Part shown: positions 1-5,475 of the stretch, piece by piece
How the letters are laid out: every line of letters starts with the position of its first letter
How positions within the stretch are numbered: the first letter of the stretch is position 1
DNA from: a bacterium
GTDB lineage: Bacteria; UBA9089; CG2-30-40-21
Length of the DNA: 5,701 nucleotides
Direction: 5' to 3'
Assembly (NCBI GenBank): GCA_018814245.1
Contig: JAHIZN010000127.1
Span: 1-5,701 of the forward strand
Translations under genes and position numbers: made by a program
The notes under the pieces: model-generated
The model's input: the letters and a program-made list of their open reading frames with translations, nothing else
Told to the model about the DNA's origin: nothing
Database searches by the model: none

Positions 1-156
1 TAACATATATGATTGCATACATTACAAGGGAATGCATTCTATATAACTTTTTGGAAAATATATTGAGATTATTCCCAACCCCTTGGTAGAGTAAGTGTTA
101 TGACCTATTTAGAATTACTGTCCTTATGTCGGAGTTTCAGGATCTTCAGATTTTTC

Positions 157-186
157 TTGACATAACCGATATTCATAGTGTATACT
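157..186 (+). promoter_or_regulatory. Sigma70-like promoter of the LysM-NlpC/P60 gene
   Basis: A perfect -35 box TTGACA (157-162) lies 18 nt before a -10 box TATACT (181-186), which is directly preceded by TG. Transcription would begin near 193 and leave a leader of about 45 nt before the start codon at 239. The remaining sequence from 1 to 156 is AT-rich, with stops in all forward frames and no recognisable gene end. Its only small feature is a 10-nt palindrome at 30-39. Confidence 0.7.
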
Positions 187-225
187 ATGTAATTGTGTAT
201 TTGTCAGCTTTCAGGAAAACTTCAT

Positions 226-231
226 GGAGGG
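226..231 (+). promoter_or_regulatory. Shine-Dalgarno that decides the start at 239
   Basis: GGAGGG at 226-231 sits 7 nt before the ATG at 239. The longer in-frame ATG at 224 overlaps this site and has no purine-rich site of its own. The start at 239 also places the signal peptide directly at the N-terminus (MSKR followed by a hydrophobic stretch). Confidence 0.75.
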
Positions 232-238
232 CAGGAAT

Positions 239-1339
239 ATGTCAAAAAGATTAACTATCAATATTCTTGCGGGAATACTTATCTTTTTCCCAACAATTTC
301 ATGGGGCGTACTTTACCATACAGTAAGCAATGATGAAACCCTCTGGCGTATAGCCAAAAAATATGGACTGTCTGTAGAAGAACTGCGGCAAATTAACGGA
401 TTAAGCGGAAATCTGATCTGTAAGGGGCAGCAGCTTTGTGTCCAAAAGCAGGCATTTCAAAAAGAAGAAGGCAGGAAGAAGGAAGAAGTCGGCAATCGGC
501 AATCAGTAGGAGCAGACCACTGTGTCTACCCTGATAAGCAGGAGGCAGGAAGCAGAAGACAGAATTCAGAATTCAGGAGTCAGAATACAGAAGGCAGTCA
601 ACAGTCGGCAGGTATTGTTCAGAAGACAACCAAATCCCAAACCCTGCATTCTAAAGAAAGCTATGTTGTGAAAAAGGGTGACACACTTTTTTCTATTGCC
701 AGACGGAATGGTTGTACGGTAAAAGAGCTGAGAAGTCTCAACCATTTATCTGATAATACGATAGAGGTGGCTCAGGTGTTAGTCATTCCCGCATCCATGC
801 CGTCCTGTCAGGAGGCAAAATCTCAAGAGAATGAGGGGGGAGGCTCTCTGGCAGAGGTACTACCTTTGGTAGAGGCAACACCCCAGATGGTTGAAGAAAA
901 ATGTCCAGATAGTATGGATTCTGCCGCAACAACAGACATCCAGTTTTCAGAGAATCCGAATGCTATTGCGACCCAAATAGTTGATGCAGCCAAAAGGTAT
1001 CTGTATCTTCCCTATAAATCCGGGGGCGAGATTGGGGATGAGGCTACGGATTGTTCAGGCTTTGTAAAAAGAACCTTTGGTAGTTTTGGGATAACGCTTC
1101 CAAGGTCAGCAAGGGAGCAATGGGGTAAAGGCTTTCCTGTAACAGAGTTGAGGGAAGGGGATCTGGTATTTTTTGCTACCTATGCCTCTTACCCATCTCA
1201 TGTAGGCATTTATATTGGAGGGGATAGATTCATCCATTCGTCATCCTATCGCAGCGGGGGGGTAAGGATTGATTCGCTGGATTCATCCTATTATCATCAA
1301 AGATACCTTGGGGCAAGAAGGGTGGTAGCAGTGGAGTGA
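239..1339 (+). CDS. Exported peptidoglycan hydrolase: two LysM domains plus NlpC/P60 peptidase
   Basis: This 366-residue protein is predicted to be exported and to cleave peptide cross-links of peptidoglycan. Residues 1-23 form a signal peptide: MSKR, a hydrophobic core (ILAGILIFF), then a likely cleavage region near ISWG. LysM 1 covers about 25-69 (YHTVSNDETLWRIAKKYG) and LysM 2 about 142-184 (YVVKKGDTLFSIARRNG). The NlpC/P60 domain covers about 243-366. Its catalytic Cys is C272 in ATDCSGF, the His is H321 in SHVGIYIG, and the third polar residue is H333 in FIHSSS, so the active site looks intact. The start at 239 is preferred over 224 because of the Shine-Dalgarno at 226-231. The linker at about 78-124 is polar, low in complexity and encoded by 7-nt DNA arrays; Q recurs at 101, 108, 115 and 122. 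The stop codon lies inside the first unit of the next array. Family membership is sure; the exact bond cut (D-glutamyl-diamino acid type is usual) is inferred. Confidence 0.93.
   Translation: MSKRLTINILAGILIFFPTISWGVLYHTVSNDETLWRIAKKYGLSVEELRQINGLSGNLICKGQQLCVQKQAFQKEEGRKKEEVGNRQSVGADHCVYPDKQEAGSRRQNSEFRSQNTEGSQQSAGIVQKTTKSQTLHSKESYVVKKGDTLFSIARRNGCTVKELRSLNHLSDNTIEVAQVLVIPASMPSCQEAKSQENEGGGSLAEVLPLVEATPQMVEEKCPDSMDSAATTDIQFSENPNAIATQIVDAAKRYLYLPYKSGGEIGDEATDCSGFVKRTFGSFGITLPRSAREQWGKGFPVTELREGDLVFFATYASYPSHVGIYIGGDRFIHSSSYRSGGVRIDSLDSSYYHQRYLGARRVVAVE
474..511 (+). repeat. Heptamer array A inside the LysM linker
   Basis: Seven-nt phased units run in tandem: GGAAGAA twice (474-487), GTC (488-490), GGCAATC twice (491-504), then AGTAGGA. 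The array is in frame and encodes part of the low-complexity linker (roughly residues 79-91, with KKEEVGNRQSVG at its core). Period and position are seen directly. That it belongs to a dispersed repeat family is inferred. Confidence 0.6.
539..611 (+). repeat. Heptamer array B (CAGNNNN, ten units) inside the LysM linker
   Basis: CAG occurs at 539, 546, 553, 560, 567, 574, 581, 588, 595, 602 and 609, an exact 7-nt period over 73 nt. Unit variants include CAGGAAG, CAGAATT (twice), CAGAATA and CAGTCGG. Three units make 21 nt, or 7 codons, so the protein shows a 7-residue period starting with Gln (Q101, Q108, Q115, Q122). The reading frame stays open through the whole array. Confidence 0.85.
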
Positions 1340-1445
1340 ATTGCGAATCTCGAATCTCGAATTGCGAATCGGAAGAACAGGGCAGAATCTCGAATCTCGA
1401 ATCTGTTCCCTTTCTGCAGATTCGCGATTCGCAATTCGAGATTAA
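1337..1445 (+). repeat. Heptamer array C with inverted half, forming a large hairpin before ppdK
   Basis: The unit is CGAATCT or CGAATTG. It starts with TGAATTG at 1337, whose TGA is the stop codon of the hydrolase gene, and continues with units at 1344, 1351, 1358 and 1365. A second block of three units covers 1384-1404. The same unit in reverse orientation covers 1418-1445. As a result 1353-1371 pairs perfectly with 1425-1443 (19 bp). An inner alternative hairpin pairs 1398-1405 with 1417-1424. There is no T-run after the stem, so it does not look like a standard intrinsic terminator. The array fills the whole intergenic gap and no promoter is evident in it. Confidence 0.85.
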
Positions 1446-1447
1446 TT

Positions 1448-1454
1448 AAGGAGG
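1448..1454 (+). promoter_or_regulatory. Strong Shine-Dalgarno of ppdK, next to the array C hairpin
   Basis: AAGGAGG at 1448-1454 lies 9 nt before the ATG at 1464. The 19-bp stem of array C ends at 1443, 4 nt upstream, so folding of the leader could affect ribosome access. That effect is inferred. A second in-frame ATG at 1470 (codon 3) is possible but lies 15 nt from the site, so 1464 is preferred. Confidence 0.8.
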
Positions 1455-1463
1455 TTTTGAGGT

Positions 1464-4190
1464 ATGAGTATGAGCAAATTGGTATATTTTTTTGGCAAAG
1501 GTAAGGCAGAGGGCACAGGAACAATGAAGTATTTATTAGGCGGAAAGGGTGCAGGGTTGGCTGAAATGACCAATATCGGCATCCCTGTTCCACCAGGGTT
1601 TAGTATTACTACTGAGGCATGTATCTATTATTATAAAAATAATAAACAGTATCCGGATGGGTTACAGGAACAGATGAATGAAAATCTTAAAAAATTAGAA
1701 GATCTTATGGGTAAAAAGCTTGGTGACCACCATGACCCGCTCTTAGTTTCGGTTCGTTCCGGGGCAAAGATCTCTATGCCCGGGATGATGGATACGGTTC
1801 TTAATCTTGGCTTAAACAATGAAACAGTAAAGGGATTAGCCATTAAAACAAATAACGAAAGGTTTGCCCATGATGCCTATCGAAGGTTTATCCAGATGTT
1901 TTCCAATGTGGTTCTTGGCGTAAAACACAGCGATTTTGAGTTTATCTTAGATGAGGTGAAGCATGATGAGGGCGTAACATTAGATAATGAGCTTTCAACA
2001 GAGGCGTTGAGGAATGTGGTTGCCCGGTATCTTCGGATGCTTCGTGAGGTGGAGCGGATTGACTTTCCTCAAGATCCGAGGCAGCAATTAAAGATGGCTA
2101 TTGATGCTGTTTTTGAATCATGGGACAGCCCGCGAGCCGTAACCTATCGCAAGCTGTATGATATCCCTGATAGTCTTGGTACAGCAGTGAATGTTCAGAC
2201 CATGGTCTTTGGGAATATGGGTGAGGATTGTGCCACTGGTGTTGCTTTTACCCGCAACCCTTCTACAGGTGAAAGGGTTTTTTATGGCGAATATCTGACA
2301 AATGCCCAGGGTGAGGATGTGGTGGCTGGCATCAGAACACCAAGACCCATTATGTATCTTAATGATGAAATGCCAGAGGCATATGCTCAATTAACAGACA
2401 TCTACAACACCCTTGAAAATCACTATAAAGATATGCAGGACATTGAGTTTACCATTGAAAACAAAAGGCTTTTCATGCTTCAGACCAGAACAGGAAAACG
2501 GACAGCTGCTGCTGCCATAAAGGTAGCTGTAGACATGGTTGAAGAGGGGCTTATTACCAAAGAGCAGGCATTATTAAGGGTAGACCCGGCTCAGCTTGAC
2601 CAACTCCTTCATCCGCATATTGACCCAAGGGCAAAGATAGAGGTGATGGCTGCCGGGCTGAATGCCTCGCCAGGGGCAGTCTCAGGCTCGGTTGTATTCT
2701 CTGCTGATGATGCCTGCAGCTGGGCAGAACAAGGGAAAAAGGTTATTTTAGTCAGAAAGGAGACATCTCCTGATGATATTCATGGCATGGCTGTTGCTAT
2801 GGGAATATTAACCGCTCATGGCGGTATGACCTCACATGCTGCGGTTGTTGCTCGTGGTATGGGGAAATCCTGCGTTGCCGGGTGTGAGGCAATAAGGGTA
2901 GATGAGGCGAATAAGCGGTTTACGGTTGGCAACCATGTTATTCTTGAGGGAGATATTATCACCATTGATGGCTCAAGTGGCAAGGTTATCCTTGGTAAGG
3001 CACCAACCATTGAGGCAGAAATGACCCCGGAGGGCATAACACTGCTCGGCTGGGCAGATGGGATTCGCAAGCTCCGCATCCGGGCAAATGCAGATGATCC
3101 TGAAGCCTCCAGAAAGGCAAGGGAGTTTGGTGCTGAGGGAATAGGTTTATGCCGTACAGAGCATATGTTCTTTGCTGAGGATAGATTGCCCATTATGCAG
3201 GAGATGATCCTGGCTGAAAATGAGGTGGAAAGAAGAAAGGCTCTGGATAAACTCCTGCCCATGCAACGGGGTGATTTCTATGAGATGCTGAAAGCCATGG
3301 AGGGACTGCCTGTTACCATCAGGCTGCTCGATCCGCCGCTCCATGAGTTTTTGCCAAAATATGAGGATCTATTGGTGGAAATAACCAGACTTGAGATTAC
3401 TAGCGAGAACAAGTCCCTGCGGCTACGAGAGTCAGGTCTTTATGGGGTTATAGAAACAACCAAACAGAATGTTACTGATGAGGATACGAAAAAGCTTGCA
3501 GAGAAGAAAAAACTGCTGCATAAGGTTGAAAACCTACGGGAATTAAACCCTATGCTTGGCTTGCGAGGATGCCGACTCGGAATATCCTATCCTGAGATTA
3601 CGGAGATGCAGGCAAGGGCAATCATTCAGGCTGCCTGCGACCTGACTAAAGATGGACTCAAGGTTCTTCCAGAGATAATGGTTCCATTGGTTAGTACGGT
3701 TGCAGAGCTTAAGACGCAGAAAGAGTTGATTCAAAAAACAGCAGAAGAGGTGTTTGAGGAAAAGGGAATACGGGTTGATTACCTGATAGGGACAATGATT
3801 GAGCTGCCAAGGGCGGCAATTACTGCTGACAAGATAGTCGCGGAGGCAGAGTTCTTTTCCTTTGGAACAAATGATCTAACCCAGACAACCTTTGGTTTTT
3901 CCCGGGATGATGCAGAGGGTAAATTCCTTGATCATTATGTGGAAACAGGACTACTTGCAAAAAACCCGTTTGAGGTCTTAGACAGGGATGGTGTTGGGGA
4001 ATTAGTGAAGATAGGTACGGAAAAGGGTCGTTCAATAAAGCCTGATCTCAAGGTAGGGATATGCGGCGAGCATGGCGGCAACCCAAGCTCCATAGAGTTC
4101 TGCCATATGATTGGTTTGAATTATGTCAGCTGCTCCCCGTATCGTGTGCCGATTGCGAGGCTTGCTGCGGCTCAGGCAGTGTTGAAATAG
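1464..4190 (+). CDS. ppdK: Pyruvate,phosphate dikinase
   Basis: This cytoplasmic enzyme interconverts pyruvate + ATP + Pi with PEP + AMP + PPi, serving glycolysis or gluconeogenesis. The N-terminal ATP-grasp part (about 1-345) shows LLGGKGAGLAEM with K28, VSVRSGA with R98, CATGVAFTRNPSTGE and FMLQTRTGKRT. The swivelling phosphohistidine domain (about 385-510) has TAHGGMTSHAAVVARG; H458 is the phosphorylated His, and T456 matches the Thr phosphorylated by the regulatory protein in plants. The C-terminal PEP/pyruvate barrel (about 530-905) has R564 (CRTEHMF), R620 (RLLDPPLHEF), E780 (IELPRAA), N803-D804 (GTNDLTQTTFGFSRDD) and C867 (GICGEHGGNPSS), all matching catalytic residues of the family. 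At 908 residues it is longer than the ~874-residue Clostridium symbiosum enzyme. The excess is about 32 residues between H627 (HEFLP) and N695 (NPMLG). The gene follows the hydrolase gene on the same strand and may be cotranscribed with it, although a promoter hidden in array C cannot be excluded. Confidence 0.98.
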   Translation: MSMSKLVYFFGKGKAEGTGTMKYLLGGKGAGLAEMTNIGIPVPPGFSITTEACIYYYKNNKQYPDGLQEQMNENLKKLEDLMGKKLGDHHDPLLVSVRSGAKISMPGMMDTVLNLGLNNETVKGLAIKTNNERFAHDAYRRFIQMFSNVVLGVKHSDFEFILDEVKHDEGVTLDNELSTEALRNVVARYLRMLREVERIDFPQDPRQQLKMAIDAVFESWDSPRAVTYRKLYDIPDSLGTAVNVQTMVFGNMGEDCATGVAFTRNPSTGERVFYGEYLTNAQGEDVVAGIRTPRPIMYLNDEMPEAYAQLTDIYNTLENHYKDMQDIEFTIENKRLFMLQTRTGKRTAAAAIKVAVDMVEEGLITKEQALLRVDPAQLDQLLHPHIDPRAKIEVMAAGLNASPGAVSGSVVFSADDACSWAEQGKKVILVRKETSPDDIHGMAVAMGILTAHGGMTSHAAVVARGMGKSCVAGCEAIRVDEANKRFTVGNHVILEGDIITIDGSSGKVILGKAPTIEAEMTPEGITLLGWADGIRKLRIRANADDPEASRKAREFGAEGIGLCRTEHMFFAEDRLPIMQEMILAENEVERRKALDKLLPMQRGDFYEMLKAMEGLPVTIRLLDPPLHEFLPKYEDLLVEITRLEITSENKSLRLRESGLYGVIETTKQNVTDEDTKKLAEKKKLLHKVENLRELNPMLGLRGCRLGISYPEITEMQARAIIQAACDLTKDGLKVLPEIMVPLVSTVAELKTQKELIQKTAEEVFEEKGIRVDYLIGTMIELPRAAITADKIVAEAEFFSFGTNDLTQTTFGFSRDDAEGKFLDHYVETGLLAKNPFEVLDRDGVGELVKIGTEKGRSIKPDLKVGICGEHGGNPSSIEFCHMIGLNYVSCSPYRVPIARLAAAQAVLK

Positions 4191-4227
4191 AATGCAAGGC
4201 TCGCAGGATTCATAAGGATTATTCACA

Positions 4228-4260
4228 TGTGCGGTTGTGGTATTAAGCCGCAACCGCACA
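4228..4260. terminator. Hairpin between convergent ppdK and the small minus-strand gene
   Basis: A 13-bp GC-rich stem pairs 4228-4240 with 4248-4260, with one G-U wobble and a 7-nt loop TATTAAG. It lies 37 nt after the ppdK stop and 15 nt after the stop of the convergent gene, so it probably ends both transcripts. The T-run is poor: TTTTCTT starts about 10 nt downstream on the plus strand, and none follows on the minus strand. The position is convincing; efficient intrinsic termination is inferred. Confidence 0.65.
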
Positions 4261-4275
4261 GGCTGAACAGTTTTC

Positions 4276-4458
4276 TTATTTCAAACAATCCTCTCTCCAG
4301 CAGCAAACTTCTTGATCGCACTCATTATTTACAGCCATTCCAAAACATTCAAAATTGCCTTCTTCTCTCTGAATCTCCCTGATAAGGTTTTCTTTTTTCA
4401 TCTTTCCTGGGGTTATCTCCAGCCCTTTTGCCTTGTTCTTGATTTCGTTCAACTTCAT
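4276..4458 (-). CDS. Small SAP/Rho-N-like protein with four- to five-Cys tail
   Basis: This complete 60-residue protein has two parts. Residues 2-34 (MKLNEIKNKAKG, ITPGKMKKENLIREIQ) match the pattern of SAP or Rho N-terminal helix-extended-loop-helix domains, which bind nucleic acid. Residues 35-60 form a short tail with C38 (ECFG), C47 (CDQ), C52, C53 and C58 (CWREDC), a spacing that could hold a metal ion. A Shine-Dalgarno-like GAAGG lies 8 nt before the ATG (complement of 4456-4458). A near-consensus promoter lies at 4508-4536, and the gene converges on ppdK across a hairpin. I recall small proteins with the same N-terminal helix pair and a CFG...CDQ...C.WR.DC tail from other bacteria, where they are annotated as SAP-domain or Rho-N-domain proteins without a known role. 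Nucleic-acid binding and metal binding are inferences. Confidence 0.85.
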   Translation of the reverse strand: MKLNEIKNKAKGLEITPGKMKKENLIREIQREEGNFECFGMAVNNECDQEVCCWREDCLK

Positions 4459-4499
4459 TTAATCAACCTTCTTGTGATTGTCCATAAATAAGTTATGAA

Positions 4500-4516
4500 C
4501 TGTATAATTTATACAG
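4500..4516. promoter_or_regulatory. Candidate operator: perfect 17-nt palindrome over the -10 box
   Basis: CTGTATAA-T-TTATACAG is perfectly symmetric (8-nt arms, one central base) and covers the -10 box and probable start of the promoter for the small gene. A further half-site, TTATACAA, occurs at 4520-4527, exactly 11 bp (one helical turn) from the half-site at 4509. The geometry fits a repressor site. The regulator is unknown and the AT-rich context makes some symmetry cheap. Confidence 0.45.
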
Positions 4517-4536
4517 CATTTATACAATTTTGTCAA
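4508..4536 (-). promoter_or_regulatory. Near-consensus sigma70 promoter of the small SAP-like gene
   Basis: Read on the minus strand, TTGACA (complement of 4531-4536) is followed after exactly 17 nt by TATAAA (complement of 4508-4513). Transcription would start near 4501, giving a leader of about 43 nt before the ATG at 4458. This is the best promoter match in the window. Confidence 0.8.
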
Positions 4537-4602
4537 GTTTTTTTGTGAATGCTCAGCAATTCTCGGTGGTGTCTGAAAATAGCTTATTTATGGTGAGACA
4601 TC

Positions 4603-4610
4603 TGAAAAAG
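4603..4610 (+). repeat. Left copy of 8-bp target duplication
   Basis: TGAAAAAG directly abuts the left inverted repeat of the element at 4611-4868. The identical 8-mer abuts its right end at 4869-4876. Confidence 0.8.
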
Positions 4611-4868
4611 GTAACTGCTCAATATCCTGTGGCAATTTCAGGAGGTTGAACTACTCAGATAGCAAGAATACAGATACAGAGAAGTAACCCCAAAGGGTGT
4701 AAATCTATCGATGAATACTTGTCAACGGCTTTTCTCATTTGCAATTACTCCTGTTTCGCTGCAATTATTTTCTCTGAGATGTTTACACCCTTTGTGGTTC
4801 TTTCTCTCGTAATCGCCTACCTATTGTTAATTGTGGCTTGCAAAATCCACAGGTTATTGAGCAATTAC
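4611..4868. mobile_element. 258-bp MITE-like element with IS66-type ends
   Basis: The ends are 22-nt inverted repeats: 4611-4632 starts GTAACTGCTCAATATCC, and the complement of 4847-4868 starts GTAATTGCTCAATAACC. Twenty of 22 positions match. An identical 8-bp duplication (TGAAAAAG) flanks both ends. Ends beginning GTAA and 8-bp duplications are the known signature of the IS66 family. A second, internal inverted pair (4686-4703 with 4782-4799, 17 of 18 matching, core CAAAGGGTGTAAA) is nested around almost the same centre, so a transcript would fold into a long hairpin. No ORF of note lies inside, so it cannot move without a transposase supplied in trans. That it is mobile is inferred from the clean ends; assignment to IS66 is likely but needs a parent element. 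Confidence 0.8.
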
Positions 4869-4876
4869 TGAAAAAG
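4869..4876 (+). repeat. Right copy of 8-bp target duplication
   Basis: TGAAAAAG follows the right inverted repeat directly and is identical to 4603-4610. Removing one copy plus the element restores a continuous AT-rich intergenic sequence. Confidence 0.8.
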
Positions 4877-5120
4877 TGTAAAAAAAGGGGGATATTGAGA
4901 TGATGGAGATAGGGAGATTTGATTAGTTTGTTGTGTGTTGGTTCACCGTGAATCGTAATTTTTCATTCAATAATTAAGCGACTTTTTCCTATCTCTCTGT
5001 CTCAGATCCCGATGTTTTTTCAGACACAGAAGAAAAGGCAAAGGGTGTAAATAATTAGATTGGGTTGTCTCTTTTTCTGCCAATCTCTGATCCATTACTC
5101 TTGCAGTATGCAAAAATAGG
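4877..5120. other. AT-rich intergenic stretch without a recognisable gene
   Basis: I see no ORF with a plausible start and product on either strand, no RNA gene and no terminator. The only notable content is the 14-nt motif copy at 5039-5052 with its weakly similar upstream flank, and GTGTCTGAAAA at 4569-4579, which recurs inverted at 5017-5027. The stretch looks like decayed sequence between the MITE and the disrupted gene to the right. Confidence 0.6.
5001..5052 (+). repeat. Decayed second copy of part of the MITE left half
   Basis: This stretch begins CTCAGAT and ends in a perfect 14-nt match, CAAAGGGTGTAAAT (5039-5052), to the MITE interior at 4691-4704. The matching segment 4654-4704 also begins CTCAGAT, and the two are 51 and 52 nt long with CAGA/ACAGA matches between. 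It may be the remnant of a related element. Only the 14-nt core and the CTCAGAT anchor are firm. Confidence 0.4.
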
Positions 5121-5149
5121 TTGACTAAAATAGATTGTTGTGATAAAAT
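5121..5149 (+). promoter_or_regulatory. Possible promoter of the nucleotidyltransferase remnant
   Basis: TTGACT (5121-5126) and TAAAAT (5144-5149) are separated by 17 nt. It lies about 107 nt upstream of the truncated gene and points toward it. Confidence 0.4.
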
Positions 5150-5153
5150 TATT

Positions 5154-5184
5154 TAGACAGTGAAAGAGTGTAGTGGCTTATAAT
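5154..5184 (+). promoter_or_regulatory. Second possible promoter of the nucleotidyltransferase remnant
   Basis: A perfect -10 box TATAAT (5179-5184) lies 19 nt after TAGACA (5154-5159). The spacing is long, so the match is moderate. The start would be near 5191, giving a leader of about 65 nt that includes a small hairpin (AGGCA 5228-5232 with TGCCT 5238-5242) just before the ribosome site. Confidence 0.4.
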
Positions 5185-5255
5185 CAGTATATCCCATCAA
5201 ATATCTTAAAAAATGGGGAATTAGAAAAGGCATTCTTTGCCTGATTAGAGAGGAT

Positions 5256-5420
5256 ATGATGGATAAGGAGATATTTTTTCAGATTAAAAAAGTAGCAGGG
5301 AGACTAAAGAAAGATTATAATGCCGAACAAGTCATTCTTTTTGGCTCTTATGCCATAGGGGAAGAGGGGATGGATACAATACTGTTCGGAATGATTTGGC
5401 ATGATTCTTGCATGTACTAA
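5256..5420 (+). pseudogene. MNT-type nucleotidyltransferase, 5' fragment cut by an IS4-family element
   Basis: The fragment reads as 54 codons, of which about the first 41 belong to the gene and the rest to the inserted IS. It shows the minimal nucleotidyltransferase start: an amphipathic helix (IFFQIKKVAGRLKKDY), then EQVILFGSYAIGEEG with the GS signature at G30-S31. The family motif is GS-X10-DxD. The sequence leaves the family pattern at codon 41-42, just before the DxD, so the catalytic carboxylates are missing. AGAGAGG (5247-5253) precedes two adjacent ATGs at 5256 and 5259; the second has the better spacing (5 nt). Such proteins are often the antitoxin partner of a HEPN protein (MntA/HepT) or, in some cases, stand-alone transferases. 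Which applies here depends on sequence right of the window. The fragment is surely non-functional as an enzyme. Confidence 0.75.
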
Positions 5421-5475
5421 GTTAAGGCACTGTAACTCCTTGATATTAAAAGTGTTAAAAAATGAAAAAAAATTC

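Noticed and set aside
3..89. Open frame from the left edge ending TAG at 87-89, possible C-terminus of an upstream gene
   Set aside because: Only 28 codons, no recognisable motif, AT-rich composition unlike the genes here, and no terminator after it.
474..611. CRISPR array
   Set aside because: The units are 7 nt, have no spacers and lie inside an open reading frame.
1353..1443. Intrinsic terminator between the hydrolase and ppdK
   Set aside because: The stem is long but is followed by AATTAAGGAGG with no T-run, and it is better explained by inverted heptamer units.
1297..1593. Minus-strand ORF of 98 codons over the intergenic repeat
   Set aside because: It is kept open by the heptamer units (their protein reading repeats IRDSRFAIR-like motifs), overlaps both real genes and has no recognisable domain.
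4061..4246. Plus-strand 61-codon ORF overlapping the ppdK end
   Set aside because: It lies mostly inside ppdK in another frame, has no ribosome site or family resemblance, and reads through the terminator hairpin.
4500..4516. LexA (SOS) box reading of the palindrome
   Set aside because: The Escherichia coli type box has 10 nt between CTG and CAG; here there are 11. The downstream gene is not a known SOS gene. Kept only as an unassigned operator.
4482..4593. Inverted pair 4482-4496 with 4579-4593 (14 of 15 matching)
   Set aside because: AT-rich arms 82 nt apart across a promoter, without flanking duplications or other support as an element or RNA fold.
4901..4927. Tiny ORF MMEIGRFD after AAAGGGGG
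   Set aside because: Eight residues with a poorly spaced purine run; no support beyond chance.
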